DNA from: CAYVVD01 sp964454975
Lineage (GTDB): Bacteria > Bacteroidota > Ignavibacteria > Kapaibacteriales > UBA2268
Length of the DNA stretch: 5,743 nucleotides
Direction: 5' to 3'
Assembly: GCA_964454975.1 (NCBI GenBank)
Contig: CAYVVD010000046.1
Coordinates: 1 to 5,743 of the forward strand
A model generated the notes under the pieces. It was not told the DNA's origin. It searched no databases and saw nothing but the letters and a program-made list of their open reading frames with translations. A program made the translations under genes and the position numbers. The first letter of the stretch is position 1; every line of letters begins with the position of its first letter. Shown here in pieces: positions 1-5,431 of the stretch.

Positions 1-2462
1 ATACATATCAAGATCTTGACCTGTTCTTCGAACGGTTTAAGAGCATGCCCGAATACATTACCCTGGAACATGTAACCCAGTTCATTCAACATCCCAAACC
101 ATCATCTTCCTTTCAATTGAAAGGAAGCACTTTCAAGTTATGGTCCATTCTGATTACTGCAGCGTCTGTAATAACAATTTCAACAATTCTATATTTCAGT
201 TTATCAGGATCCAGCAACCAGATTCAGGAACAATCCATTTTTTATGAAAAAAGTATTCCTCCTGCTGTCACTAATCCAGTTGCAATGACTGATTCACCGG
301 AATCGGTATCTCAGGAAATCAATCAACATACTCCCATCGTTCAAACTAATCAGGATGAAAACGAATCTGAAATCAGGGAACCAACTGAATCTGATCAAAA
401 TAATATTATCCCAATAAAGAAGAGTCAGAAGCAGATTGTACCTGATGAACCATTCGATGGAAATCCTTATATCATTGATGATCTGACGATGGAGGAATTG
501 AGGAAGTTGGGATTTGATATACAACATTATGCAGTCTTTTATAGAAACACCTTTCCTGAAACAGATTATTACTTCATTTCAGTAAACAAGCATTTTTCTA
601 ATTTAAGTCGTATTGCACCCAGCTTACATTGGGCTGAGCCTGAAAGAGTCAATAAAGACAGTTTCATTCTTAATAGAGACACGTTACCTAAAGAAACTAT
701 GTTTAGTGTTTTTATTAAAACTAAATGGCATATTCCTGGTCAGAAACCAGAATCCACTAAACATTGGTTTAGTACCACTAATAAAGATTATTACCCTGTC
801 TTTTTTTCGACACTTGAAGATTCAGTATTTGGAATTCTTTCTGTTCAGGAATTTGATCAATTAAAGGACACATTGATTCCGATAAGTATCCCTTTTTCCA
901 GGTTAAATTGTATTCAAAAGAAAGATATGATTTTCTGGTTTAAAGCTACTGATAACTTCTTTGAAGATATTCCTGATAGGCACAAAAAATTAAAATCAAT
1001 TTTCGTAACAAATAAACTAATTAAAGAACCAAATCATGATGTTCAGAGTAAAAACTATGATTTTGATAAATGGATTGCCAGTAAAGCCTATTCAACTGAT
1101 GAGGTAATTGACGGATCAAGTTTCATCATGGAATTAACTCTCGCTGAACAGGAAAAAATAGGACTTTTCAGAGATAAGAAAAATGAAACAAAATTTGATT
1201 ATTGTTACATTACTCCTTGGGCCCAAATTAGTTGGGCGGAGTCAAAAATGACCTGGATAAAAACTCCAAATATACAAGACAGGGACTCAATCTATTTTAC
1301 CAATTTTGATAATGTATTTAAAGCAGACTTTTTACCAGACTATATAACAGACACAATTGGAAATGATATTTCGTCAAGTACAACAGGGAAAATTCTTCAA
1401 TCATCACTTATTGAAAATGATGTTTTAATTCCAATTAAGGTTTCAGACCGAATTTATTGGTTTACACAGAGTGATTCCCTATGGGCTCTTCTACCGCAAC
1501 ATTACCAACACTTACAGGAAACATATAGAAGAATTCTATTTACTAAAAGTATGTACCCCAATATTGATCTTGTGAGATATTTCGGGAAAGATCGTGAACA
1601 TGTGGATATGAATGTTGAGATATTGGATCTCAACAAGGACGAACTTGAAAACATTGGATTTGCTTTTTATAAGGATTCAGTGGCTTCTCATTCTTCTGTA
1701 TTTAATGCTGAATGGGTACAATTCAAAGTAAATAAACCACCTTTTTATTCCTTATTCCCAGAAGGTCATTTTGATGATAAAGAATTAGAGATTTACTATA
1801 AGGGGTTAACGCATGTAGTGAATGAAAATAATAAGGATTGGCAGTTGGAGTATAATAAATTTGATTATGAAGAATTATTGAATATACCATTTCGTGGTTA
1901 CCAGGTTGCATTGATAACCGACGAAAAGGGACAAGAACTCCAGCGTTTCAATTCCAAAGCTCGGGAGGTATATCTGTCTGGTAGCGAATCTCAATATCTA
2001 ATTCCAGTCAGAGTACCATTGGACAAGTTATTCAGCGAACATTCAGAGACTAAGGTCTTCTGGTTTACTCCCACAGAAACCTTTTTCGACAGACTTCCTG
2101 ATAGAATAACAAAGGATCTAAGACAGGACTATTATATGGTGTCAGGAAATATTGAAGGGTCTTCATGCACCTATTTTGAGGAATGCAGGTCGACACTTGA
2201 ACTTGAAGAATTCATGATCTATCCGAATCCGGCAAAGGAGAACATTACAGTTTCTTTCAATGCATCAGAAGAATGTATCGGACAGATTTATTTATTGGAT
2301 ATCAAGGGAAGCATCGTAAAGACCTTGGCATCCAAAATCAATATCCTTTCAGGACGCAATGAATTACATTATTCATTTGATGGAATTAAACCTGGAATAT
2401 ATCTTTTGACTGTTCAATCAATTAGTGGTATAAAGACGGGCAGGTTAATTGTTTCTGAATGA
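1..2462 (+). CDS. Membrane-anchored repeat protein with T9SS type A C-terminal sorting domain (5' end outside window)
   Basis: The first in-frame ATG is at 45 (805 residues), but the frame is open to the left edge. Its upstream codons read TYQDLDLFFERFKS, which looks like the cytoplasmic N-terminus of a Bacteroidetes protein type that often follows an ECF sigma factor gene, so the real start is probably upstream. Numbering from ATG 45: a short N-terminal segment; one hydrophobic helix at about 32-52; a polar linker rich in N, Q, S and E (about 55-140); three diverged repeats (about 146-318, 361-492, 526-692); and a C-terminal sorting domain (about 721-805) with YPNP at 726-729 and a late PGIYLLTV stretch. 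Repeats open with a pattern like LTxEELxxLGF and close with LIPIxVP...FWF...LPDR. The sorting domain implies outer-membrane or surface delivery by type IX secretion, while the helix without an obvious cleaved signal suggests inner-membrane anchoring. Specific function is unknown. No terminator is obvious after the stop. Confidence 0.85.
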   Translation, partial: TYQDLDLFFERFKSMPEYITLEHVTQFIQHPKPSSSFQLKGSTFKLWSILITAASVITISTILYFSLSGSSNQIQEQSIFYEKSIPPAVTNPVAMTDSPESVSQEINQHTPIVQTNQDENESEIREPTESDQNNIIPIKKSQKQIVPDEPFDGNPYIIDDLTMEELRKLGFDIQHYAVFYRNTFPETDYYFISVNKHFSNLSRIAPSLHWAEPERVNKDSFILNRDTLPKETMFSVFIKTKWHIPGQKPESTKHWFSTTNKDYYPVFFSTLEDSVFGILSVQEFDQLKDTLIPISIPFSRLNCIQKKDMIFWFKATDNFFEDIPDRHKKLKSIFVTNKLIKEPNHDVQSKNYDFDKWIASKAYSTDEVIDGSSFIMELTLAEQEKIGLFRDKKNETKFDYCYITPWAQISWAESKMTWIKTPNIQDRDSIYFTNFDNVFKADFLPDYITDTIGNDISSSTTGKILQSSLIENDVLIPIKVSDRIYWFTQSDSLWALLPQHYQHLQETYRRILFTKSMYPNIDLVRYFGKDREHVDMNVEILDLNKDELENIGFAFYKDSVASHSSVFNAEWVQFKVNKPPFYSLFPEGHFDDKELEIYYKGLTHVVNENNKDWQLEYNKFDYEELLNIPFRGYQVALITDEKGQELQRFNSKAREVYLSGSESQYLIPVRVPLDKLFSEHSETKVFWFTPTETFFDRLPDRITKDLRQDYYMVSGNIEGSSCTYFEECRSTLELEEFMIYPNPAKENITVSFNASEECIGQIYLLDIKGSIVKTLASKINILSGRNELHYSFDGIKPGIYLLTVQSISGIKTGRLIVSE

Positions 2463-2768
2463 TTAAAAATTCGTGTTTGTTTTGGTTGTAAAAACACAAC
2501 CCTTCCCCACATTTCCTGGCGCCAAACAAAAAACCACCTACAAAACAAATTGTAAGCAGTTGATTCATTTTACAGGTCAACAGGATATGAACCTGAAGAA
2601 AGGTGTTCGTTCCCACCAACCAATTTCAACATATTCCAATAACTTGCCAGAAAAATTGCCAGCAAACGGAAAACAGGTGTAGTATATAGGAAAAACAACT
2701 GTACATTATTTTTGTAATGTAGTGTATTAGAGTATAATGAAGTTCAGTGGAAAATACAGTATTGTCCC
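2463..2768. other. Non-coding intergenic stretch between the T9SS-type gene and the first tRNA-like repeat
   Basis: I see no credible gene in these 306 bases. Small open frames here have unusual starts, low-complexity composition and no recognisable motifs. Visible structure is limited to a 7-bp perfect inverted repeat, TACATTA / TAATGTA, around a 6-base loop at 2702-2721; a 12-bp-period tandem pair of TTGCCAG at 2644-2662; and a TATAAT string at 2733-2738. None of these can be given a function from sequence alone. A tRNA D-arm-like string, AGTTCAGTGG, occurs at 2741-2750 just upstream of the tRNA 3' half and is discussed as a finding. Confidence 0.6.
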
Positions 2769-2809
2769 TGGCAGGCAAGAGGTCACCGGTTCGACTCCGG
2801 TATGCTCCA
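2769..2809 (+). pseudogene. tRNA 3'-half fragment, probably tRNA-Ala(GGC), left copy
   Basis: These 41 bases read as tRNA positions 33-73. U33 and anticodon GGC (2770-2772) are followed by the 3' side of the anticodon stem, the variable loop AGGTC, a perfect T-stem ACCGG/CCGGT around the canonical loop TTCGACT, the acceptor strand ATGCTCC and discriminator A. U at position 70 would allow the G3:U70 pair that marks alanine tRNAs, supporting tRNA-Ala. No matching acceptor 5' strand (GGGGCAT or GGAGCAT) is found upstream, so this is not an intact gene. CCA is not encoded. It matches the right copy (4621-4661) at 39 of 41 bases. The isotype is an inference; the T-arm and acceptor strand are directly visible. 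Confidence 0.8.
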
Positions 2810-2842
2810 CCCCCGCCCGCCGAAGCTTTAGCGAAGGCGGGG
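2810..2842 (+). repeat. GC-rich hairpin attached to tRNA fragment, left copy
   Basis: The outer stem CCCCGCC (2811-2817) pairs perfectly with GGCGGGG (2836-2842). The inner part can form GC/GC around loop TTTA, with two GAA triplets facing each other across a symmetric purine-rich internal loop. It lies directly after the tRNA discriminator base and is repeated almost exactly at 4662-4694. No T-run follows, so it is not a classical terminator here. On the minus strand it encodes the FAKASAG-like peptide string familiar from spurious annotations, which suggests this palindrome is widespread; that is from memory, not from a search. Confidence 0.75.
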
Positions 2843-2939
2843 CAACATATCAAAGTACAAACCATGCTATGAATTTAGAAGTGCTTCTCAAATCCTTGCT
2901 TCACAGAATAAACAACGTGAGAAAAAGATCATATAGAAT

Positions 2940-2979
2940 TTGAATTAAAACATTTTGAATTAATAATTAATTGAATTAA
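2940..2979 (+). repeat. Three direct copies of TTGAATTAA in the abiE promoter
   Basis: TTGAATTAA occurs at 2940-2948, 2955-2963 and 2971-2979, so the copies start 15 and 16 bases apart. The second copy overlaps the -33 element, and the third runs into the left arm of the large dyad. They could be extra contacts for the AbiEi repressor or another regulator. The stretch is very AT-rich, so a low-complexity origin is possible. Confidence 0.4.
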
Positions 2980-2983
2980 TTTG
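2954..2983 (+). promoter_or_regulatory. Bacteroidetes-type promoter for abiEi-abiEii
   Basis: A TTTG (-33 element) at 2954-2957 is followed by an 18-base spacer and TTAATTTG at 2976-2983, which differs from the Bacteroidetes -7 consensus TAnnTTTG at one position. Transcription would start around 2988-2992, giving a leader of roughly 30 bases before the ATG at 3023. The -7 element coincides with the left arm of the large dyad at 2974-3022, as expected for an autorepressed promoter. Confidence 0.55.
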
Positions 2984-3022
2984 CGTTTAACTACGAATTT
3001 AGTAGCAAATCGCAAATTAATT
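2974..3022. promoter_or_regulatory. Large dyad, probable AbiEi operator
   Basis: AATTAATTTGCG at 2974-2985 and its exact reverse complement CGCAAATTAATT at 3011-3022 form a 12-bp perfect inverted repeat centred on 2998. Further symmetric pairs lie inside (TT/AA at 2987-2988 with 3008-3009, CTAC 2991-2994 with GTAG 3002-3005, AA/TT near the centre), about 20 of 24 possible pairs in all. The right arm abuts the abiEi ATG and the left arm covers the -7 box. AbiEi antitoxins studied in streptococci repress their own operon by binding inverted repeats in the promoter, so this is the natural operator candidate. Actual binding is inferred. Confidence 0.6.
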
Positions 3023-3826
3023 ATGAGTGATAACTCCCATTATAAATCTATAGAAGAATTTGCAAATAGTGTGAGGGCAAATGGTCGTTATACTTTTTCA
3101 TTAGATGAGGCAAAAGAATTGTTGGGACTTACTGATAAAGCAGTAAATCAAACTTTGTTTCGACTGAAGAAGAAAAATAGAATTGCACAAATACGTAAGA
3201 GCTTTTATGCAATTATTCCCCCGGAGTATTCAAAACAAGGAATGCTGCCTCCATATTTATTTATAGATGATTTAATGAAATGGTTGGGCAAAAGGTATTA
3301 CGTAGGTTTATATTCTGCTGCCGCACTGCACGGTGCTGCACATCAGCAACCAATGGAGTATTACGTAATTACAGAAAAACCAGCCCTGAGAAATATTAGG
3401 AGTTCCAAAATAAAAATAAATTTCAATGTTAAGAAAGAGTGGCTTGATGAAAATATCATTCAAAAGAAAACTGATGCTGGCTATTTAGCGGTATCTACTC
3501 CAGAGTTAACAGCATTAGATTTATTTACCTATGGTAATTTGGGGCTAAACCGGACTGTTACAATTCTAGAGGAGCTTGTTGAAGAAATGAAACCATCGGT
3601 ATTAATAAAAACAGCCAAAAGTTTCCCCTTTACATCAACATTGCAAAGACTGGGTTACATCCTTGATAAGGAAATAGAAAATGAAAAAATGGCAGAAGTA
3701 TTAAAAAAAATAATAAGCACAAGAAAATTATATCCTGTTCCTTTGCTAAAGAGCGTTAATAGCGTAGGTGAATTGGATCATCAATGGAAAATAATCAAGA
3801 ACACTCAAATTGAAAGTGATTTATGA
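3023..3826 (+). CDS. abiEi: AbiEi-family antitoxin (type IV toxin-antitoxin, transcriptional autorepressor)
   Basis: The 267-residue protein starts at ATG 3023. An in-frame TTG at 2981 would lie inside the promoter -7 box and add 14 residues of poor character, so it is rejected. Residues about 8-68 resemble the winged-helix DNA-binding domain of AbiEi antitoxins: a helix-turn-helix-like stretch around 27-50 and a basic wing (QIRKSFYAI, 56-64). The rest matches the family's C-terminal antitoxin domain, including YYVGLYSAAALHGAAHQQP (92-110) and STPELTALDL (158-167). In this family AbiEi neutralises the toxin without forming a stable complex and represses the operon. The stop codon overlaps the abiEii start (ATGA), implying translational coupling. 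Family assignment is strong from sequence character and from the adjacent toxin; the role in phage defence is family knowledge. Confidence 0.9.
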   Translation: MSDNSHYKSIEEFANSVRANGRYTFSLDEAKELLGLTDKAVNQTLFRLKKKNRIAQIRKSFYAIIPPEYSKQGMLPPYLFIDDLMKWLGKRYYVGLYSAAALHGAAHQQPMEYYVITEKPALRNIRSSKIKINFNVKKEWLDENIIQKKTDAGYLAVSTPELTALDLFTYGNLGLNRTVTILEELVEEMKPSVLIKTAKSFPFTSTLQRLGYILDKEIENEKMAEVLKKIISTRKLYPVPLLKSVNSVGELDHQWKIIKNTQIESDL

Positions 3827-4614
3827 TTCCCCGAAGGTACATTGAAGAATGGCGCCAGAATGCTCCATGGCCCGACAATGCGCAGGTTGAACAGGATCTG
3901 GTTATAGAACGGGCAATTGTTGAAATTTTTTCGGATGATTTATTACGAGACAACCTGGCATTTCGCGGCGGAACAGCACTTCACAAAATATTCCTAAAAC
4001 CTCAGATAAGATATTCTGAGGATATTGATCTGGTTCAAATAAAGGAAGGGTCTATTAAGCCATTGCTGACCGGAATTCGCAATCGAATGAAATTTTTGGG
4101 AATGAAACGCTCCATAAAACAAAATGCTAATAATAATACTATAATTTACCGCTTTCAATCTGAAATTCCACCAATTGTAAACCTTAGGCTAAAAATTGAA
4201 ATTAACTGCCGTGAACATTTTTCTGTTCTTGGATTGAAAGAAGTAAGATATGAAACCAATAATACTTGGTATAAAGGGGTATGCTCAATTGTTTCATATG
4301 AGTTAGAAGAATTGCTTGGCACAAAATTAAGAGCATTATACCAGCGTCGAAAAGGTCGTGATTTATTTGATATATATTGGGCATTGGCCAATCGTGACGT
4401 CAAAGTCAATAAATTACTAACAAGTTATTATGAATACATCAAATTTGTTGTAAATAAACCGCCGACACAAAAACAATTCCTTATAAACATGAACGAAAAA
4501 ATGAATGACAAAGAATTTTTAGGAGATATTCATGCAATTTTAAGACCAGGTACAGATTATGATATCTCAAAAGCATTTCAATTGGTTAAAACAAAGATAT
4601 TGGAGAAGATTTGA
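3823..4614 (+). CDS. abiEii: AbiEii-family nucleotidyltransferase toxin
   Basis: The 263-residue protein carries the hallmarks of the AbiEii/AbiGii DUF1814-type nucleotidyltransferase family. The N-terminal segment contains APWPDNAQVEQDLVIERA (14-31). FRGGTALHK (47-55) is the GG nucleotide-binding motif. RYSEDIDLV (63-71) holds the metal-binding D67 and D69 pair. LKIEIN (123-128) includes a likely third carboxylate at E126. KLRALYQRRKGRDLFDIYWAL (168-188) is the conserved Lys / RDLFD motif. All key residues are present and the length is normal, so the toxin appears intact. AbiEii toxins are reported to be bacteriostatic GTP-binding nucleotidyltransferases, and relatives modify tRNAs; which substrate this one uses cannot be told. 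The gene overlaps abiEi by four bases. Its stop is followed after only 6 bp by the right tRNA-fragment repeat, with no 3' UTR of its own. Confidence 0.93.
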   Translation: MIPRRYIEEWRQNAPWPDNAQVEQDLVIERAIVEIFSDDLLRDNLAFRGGTALHKIFLKPQIRYSEDIDLVQIKEGSIKPLLTGIRNRMKFLGMKRSIKQNANNNTIIYRFQSEIPPIVNLRLKIEINCREHFSVLGLKEVRYETNNTWYKGVCSIVSYELEELLGTKLRALYQRRKGRDLFDIYWALANRDVKVNKLLTSYYEYIKFVVNKPPTQKQFLINMNEKMNDKEFLGDIHAILRPGTDYDISKAFQLVKTKILEKI

Positions 4615-4620
4615 CAGCCG

Positions 4621-4661
4621 TGGCAGTCAAGAGGCCACCGGTTCGACTCCGGTATGCTCCA
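4621..4661 (+). pseudogene. tRNA 3'-half fragment, probably tRNA-Ala(GGC), right copy
   Basis: This is the second copy of the tRNA positions 33-73 segment: anticodon GGC, variable loop AGGCC, perfect T-arm ACCGG/CCGGT and acceptor strand ATGCTCC plus A. It differs from the left copy at position 39 (T instead of G, so the stem strand is TCAAG) and in the variable loop (C instead of T). Upstream is abiEii coding sequence, so a 5' half cannot be present. This is what the displaced 3' fragment would look like after integration into a tRNA gene. A TTGA at 4611-4614 can pair with TCAA at 4627-4630, probably by chance since it includes the abiEii stop codon. Confidence 0.8.
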
Positions 4662-4694
4662 CTCCCCGCCCTCCGAAGCTTTAGCGAAGGCGGG
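4662..4694 (+). repeat. GC-rich hairpin attached to tRNA fragment, right copy
   Basis: CCCGCC (4665-4670) pairs with GGCGGG (4689-4694), with an inner GC/GC pair around loop TTTA and opposed GAA triplets, as in the left copy. The two differ by one inserted T and one G-to-T change in the left arm, plus a final G only in the left copy. Because it comes about 50 bases after the abiEii stop, it may also act as a structural 3' end or weak terminator for the abiE mRNA; no clear U-tract follows. Confidence 0.7.
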
Positions 4695-4737
4695 CGTTTA
4701 TTATTATAGGCCTTATAATTTCACCGGGTCTTTTTTG

Positions 4738-4767
4738 TTGGAAATAATGTCTTCTAAACTACCTTTG
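4738..4767 (+). promoter_or_regulatory. Bacteroidetes-type promoter for the PNPOx-DUF2256-DPRP operon
   Basis: TACCTTTG at 4760-4767 is an exact match to the Bacteroidetes -7 consensus TAnnTTTG. A TTG -33 element at 4738-4740 lies 19 bases upstream, and an alternative TTTG sits at 4734-4737. Transcription would begin near 4773-4776, leaving a leader of about 55 bases before ATG 4831. The position just downstream of the cassette's right repeat suggests this operon is transcribed independently of abiE. Confidence 0.65.
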
Positions 4768-4830
4768 AAAAATGATTAGGGAACACTTTATTTCATTTAT
4801 TTTTCCAGCAAAGCATCAGTTAATATTGAT

Positions 4831-5301
4831 ATGAGCAACCTGAAGACGATTAACACATACATTGAAGATATATTTAAAACCAGCCGGTTTGCTGTTCTTG
4901 CAACTGAATCCGAAGGCCAGCCACATGCAAGCCTGATTGCGGTCACCCCGATGGAAGGCTTCCGAAAACTGATCTTTGCTACCTATCGAAATACACGGAA
5001 ATACAACAACCTTGTTCACAACGGCAAGGTAGCTCTCCTGGTTGAAAGTACTGATATGATCAAGTCGGGACTGCAAAAAAGCTTTGTGCTAACTGCGTTT
5101 GGTCATGCGGAAGAAATTGAACTCCCGCAAAAAAACATGGTTTTCAATGCACATCTGGAGAGACATCCCGAACTTTTGACTTTCTTACAGTCAGAGGAAT
5201 GTATTCTTGTTCAGATCAAAGTTGATACTTATCAGGTTGTTCGTGGAATTGATGATGTTGAATGGTGGACGATAGACGATCTCAATGAAAAAAGTGTCTA
5301 A
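4831..5301 (+). CDS. Pyridoxamine 5'-phosphate oxidase family (FMN-binding split-barrel) protein
   Basis: The 156-residue protein has the arrangement of small PNPOx-like split beta-barrel flavoproteins. SRFAVLATESEGQPHASLIAV (18-38) forms the first strands. LIFATYRNTRKYNNL (47-61) is the segment that commonly contacts FMN phosphate through its Thr, Arg and Lys residues. KVALLVES (66-73) is the next strand, and VDTYQVVRGIDDVEWWTI (131-148) the C-terminal part. It is too short and divergent to be called true PdxH, so an FMN- or F420-type oxidoreductase or flavin-binding role is all that can be said. It is first in an operon: its last 17 bases overlap the DUF2256 gene. No Shine-Dalgarno sequence is evident, which is usual for this phylum. 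Confidence 0.85.
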   Translation: MSNLKTINTYIEDIFKTSRFAVLATESEGQPHASLIAVTPMEGFRKLIFATYRNTRKYNNLVHNGKVALLVESTDMIKSGLQKSFVLTAFGHAEEIELPQKNMVFNAHLERHPELLTFLQSEECILVQIKVDTYQVVRGIDDVEWWTIDDLNEKSV

Positions 5302-5431
5302 ACAACATTTGCGGGTTAAGATTTGCCCGGTATGTGAACGGCCCTTTACCTGGCGAAAGAAATGGGAAAAAAATTGGGATAAGGTGAAATATTGCAGCGA
5401 CAAATGCCGAATGAAAAAACATAAATTATGA
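5285..5431 (+). CDS. DUF2256 small zinc-ribbon-like protein
   Basis: This 48-residue gene was found by reading the frame after the PNPOx-like gene. The core KICPVCERPFTWRKKW (12-27) and WDKVKYCSDKCR (31-42) is the diagnostic DUF2256 pattern, with cysteines C14, C17, C37 and C41 (CxxC-x19-CxxxC) suited to bind one zinc ion. The product is highly basic. DUF2256 genes are characteristically found beside, or fused to, cryptochrome/photolyase-related genes, and here the stop codon overlaps the start of such a gene by ATGA. Its start overlaps the end of the PNPOx-like gene by 17 bp, so all three are probably translationally coupled. The molecular function is not established; nucleic-acid binding is a reasonable but unproven guess. 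Confidence 0.9.
   Translation: MKKVSKQHLRVKICPVCERPFTWRKKWEKNWDKVKYCSDKCRMKKHKL

Larger units (their letters stand above)
2769..4620 (+). mobile_element. Putative tRNA-bounded AbiE cassette of 1852 bp
   Basis: One repeat unit (tRNA 3' half plus hairpin), a promoter/operator region, abiEi and abiEii lie between two direct 74-bp repeats, so recombination between repeats would release exactly one 1852-bp circle. Homology of the repeats begins at U33 of the anticodon loop, and anticodon loops are well-known crossover sites for tyrosine recombinases that integrate at tRNA genes. The only cargo is a toxin-antitoxin pair of a family associated with mobile elements and phage abortive infection. No integrase or transposase is encoded inside, so any mobility would depend on an enzyme acting in trans. 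Mobility is inferred; the repeat-cargo-repeat layout is directly seen. Alternatives are a remnant of a larger tRNA-integrated island or insertion beside an already dispersed tRNA-hairpin repeat. Confidence 0.5.

Noticed and set aside
2473..2497. Terminator after the T9SS-type gene (GTGTTT / AAACAC)
   Set aside because: The stem is only 6 bp, AT-rich, with a 13-base loop and no following T-run.
2473..2682. Plus-strand open frame of 69 codons after the T9SS-type gene
   Set aside because: It begins with a non-ATG start, has low-complexity composition and no recognisable motif or promoter.
2769..2809. Functional intact tRNA gene
   Set aside because: No matching acceptor 5' strand, D-stem or anticodon 5' strand can be found upstream.
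2769..2842. Integron attC site
   Set aside because: The tRNA T-arm explains the conserved part, and no GTTRRRY / RYYYAAC core pair is visible at the unit ends.
2626..2865. Minus-strand open frame of 79 codons with FAKASAG and YRSRTGDLLPARDN-like strings
   Set aside because: These peptides are antisense translations of the hairpin and the tRNA fragment, a familiar spurious annotation.
2737..2943. Plus-strand open frame of 68 codons across the left repeat
   Set aside because: It translates through the tRNA fragment and hairpin and has no recognisable protein features.
2981..3022. TTG start adding 14 residues to AbiEi
   Set aside because: It lies within the predicted -7 promoter box and left operator arm; the ATG at 3023 gives a normal AbiEi N-terminus.
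4703..4719. Inverted repeat ATTATA-GGCCT-TATAAT downstream of the right repeat
   Set aside because: A short AT-rich stem with no clear role; it could be chance in an AT-rich spacer.
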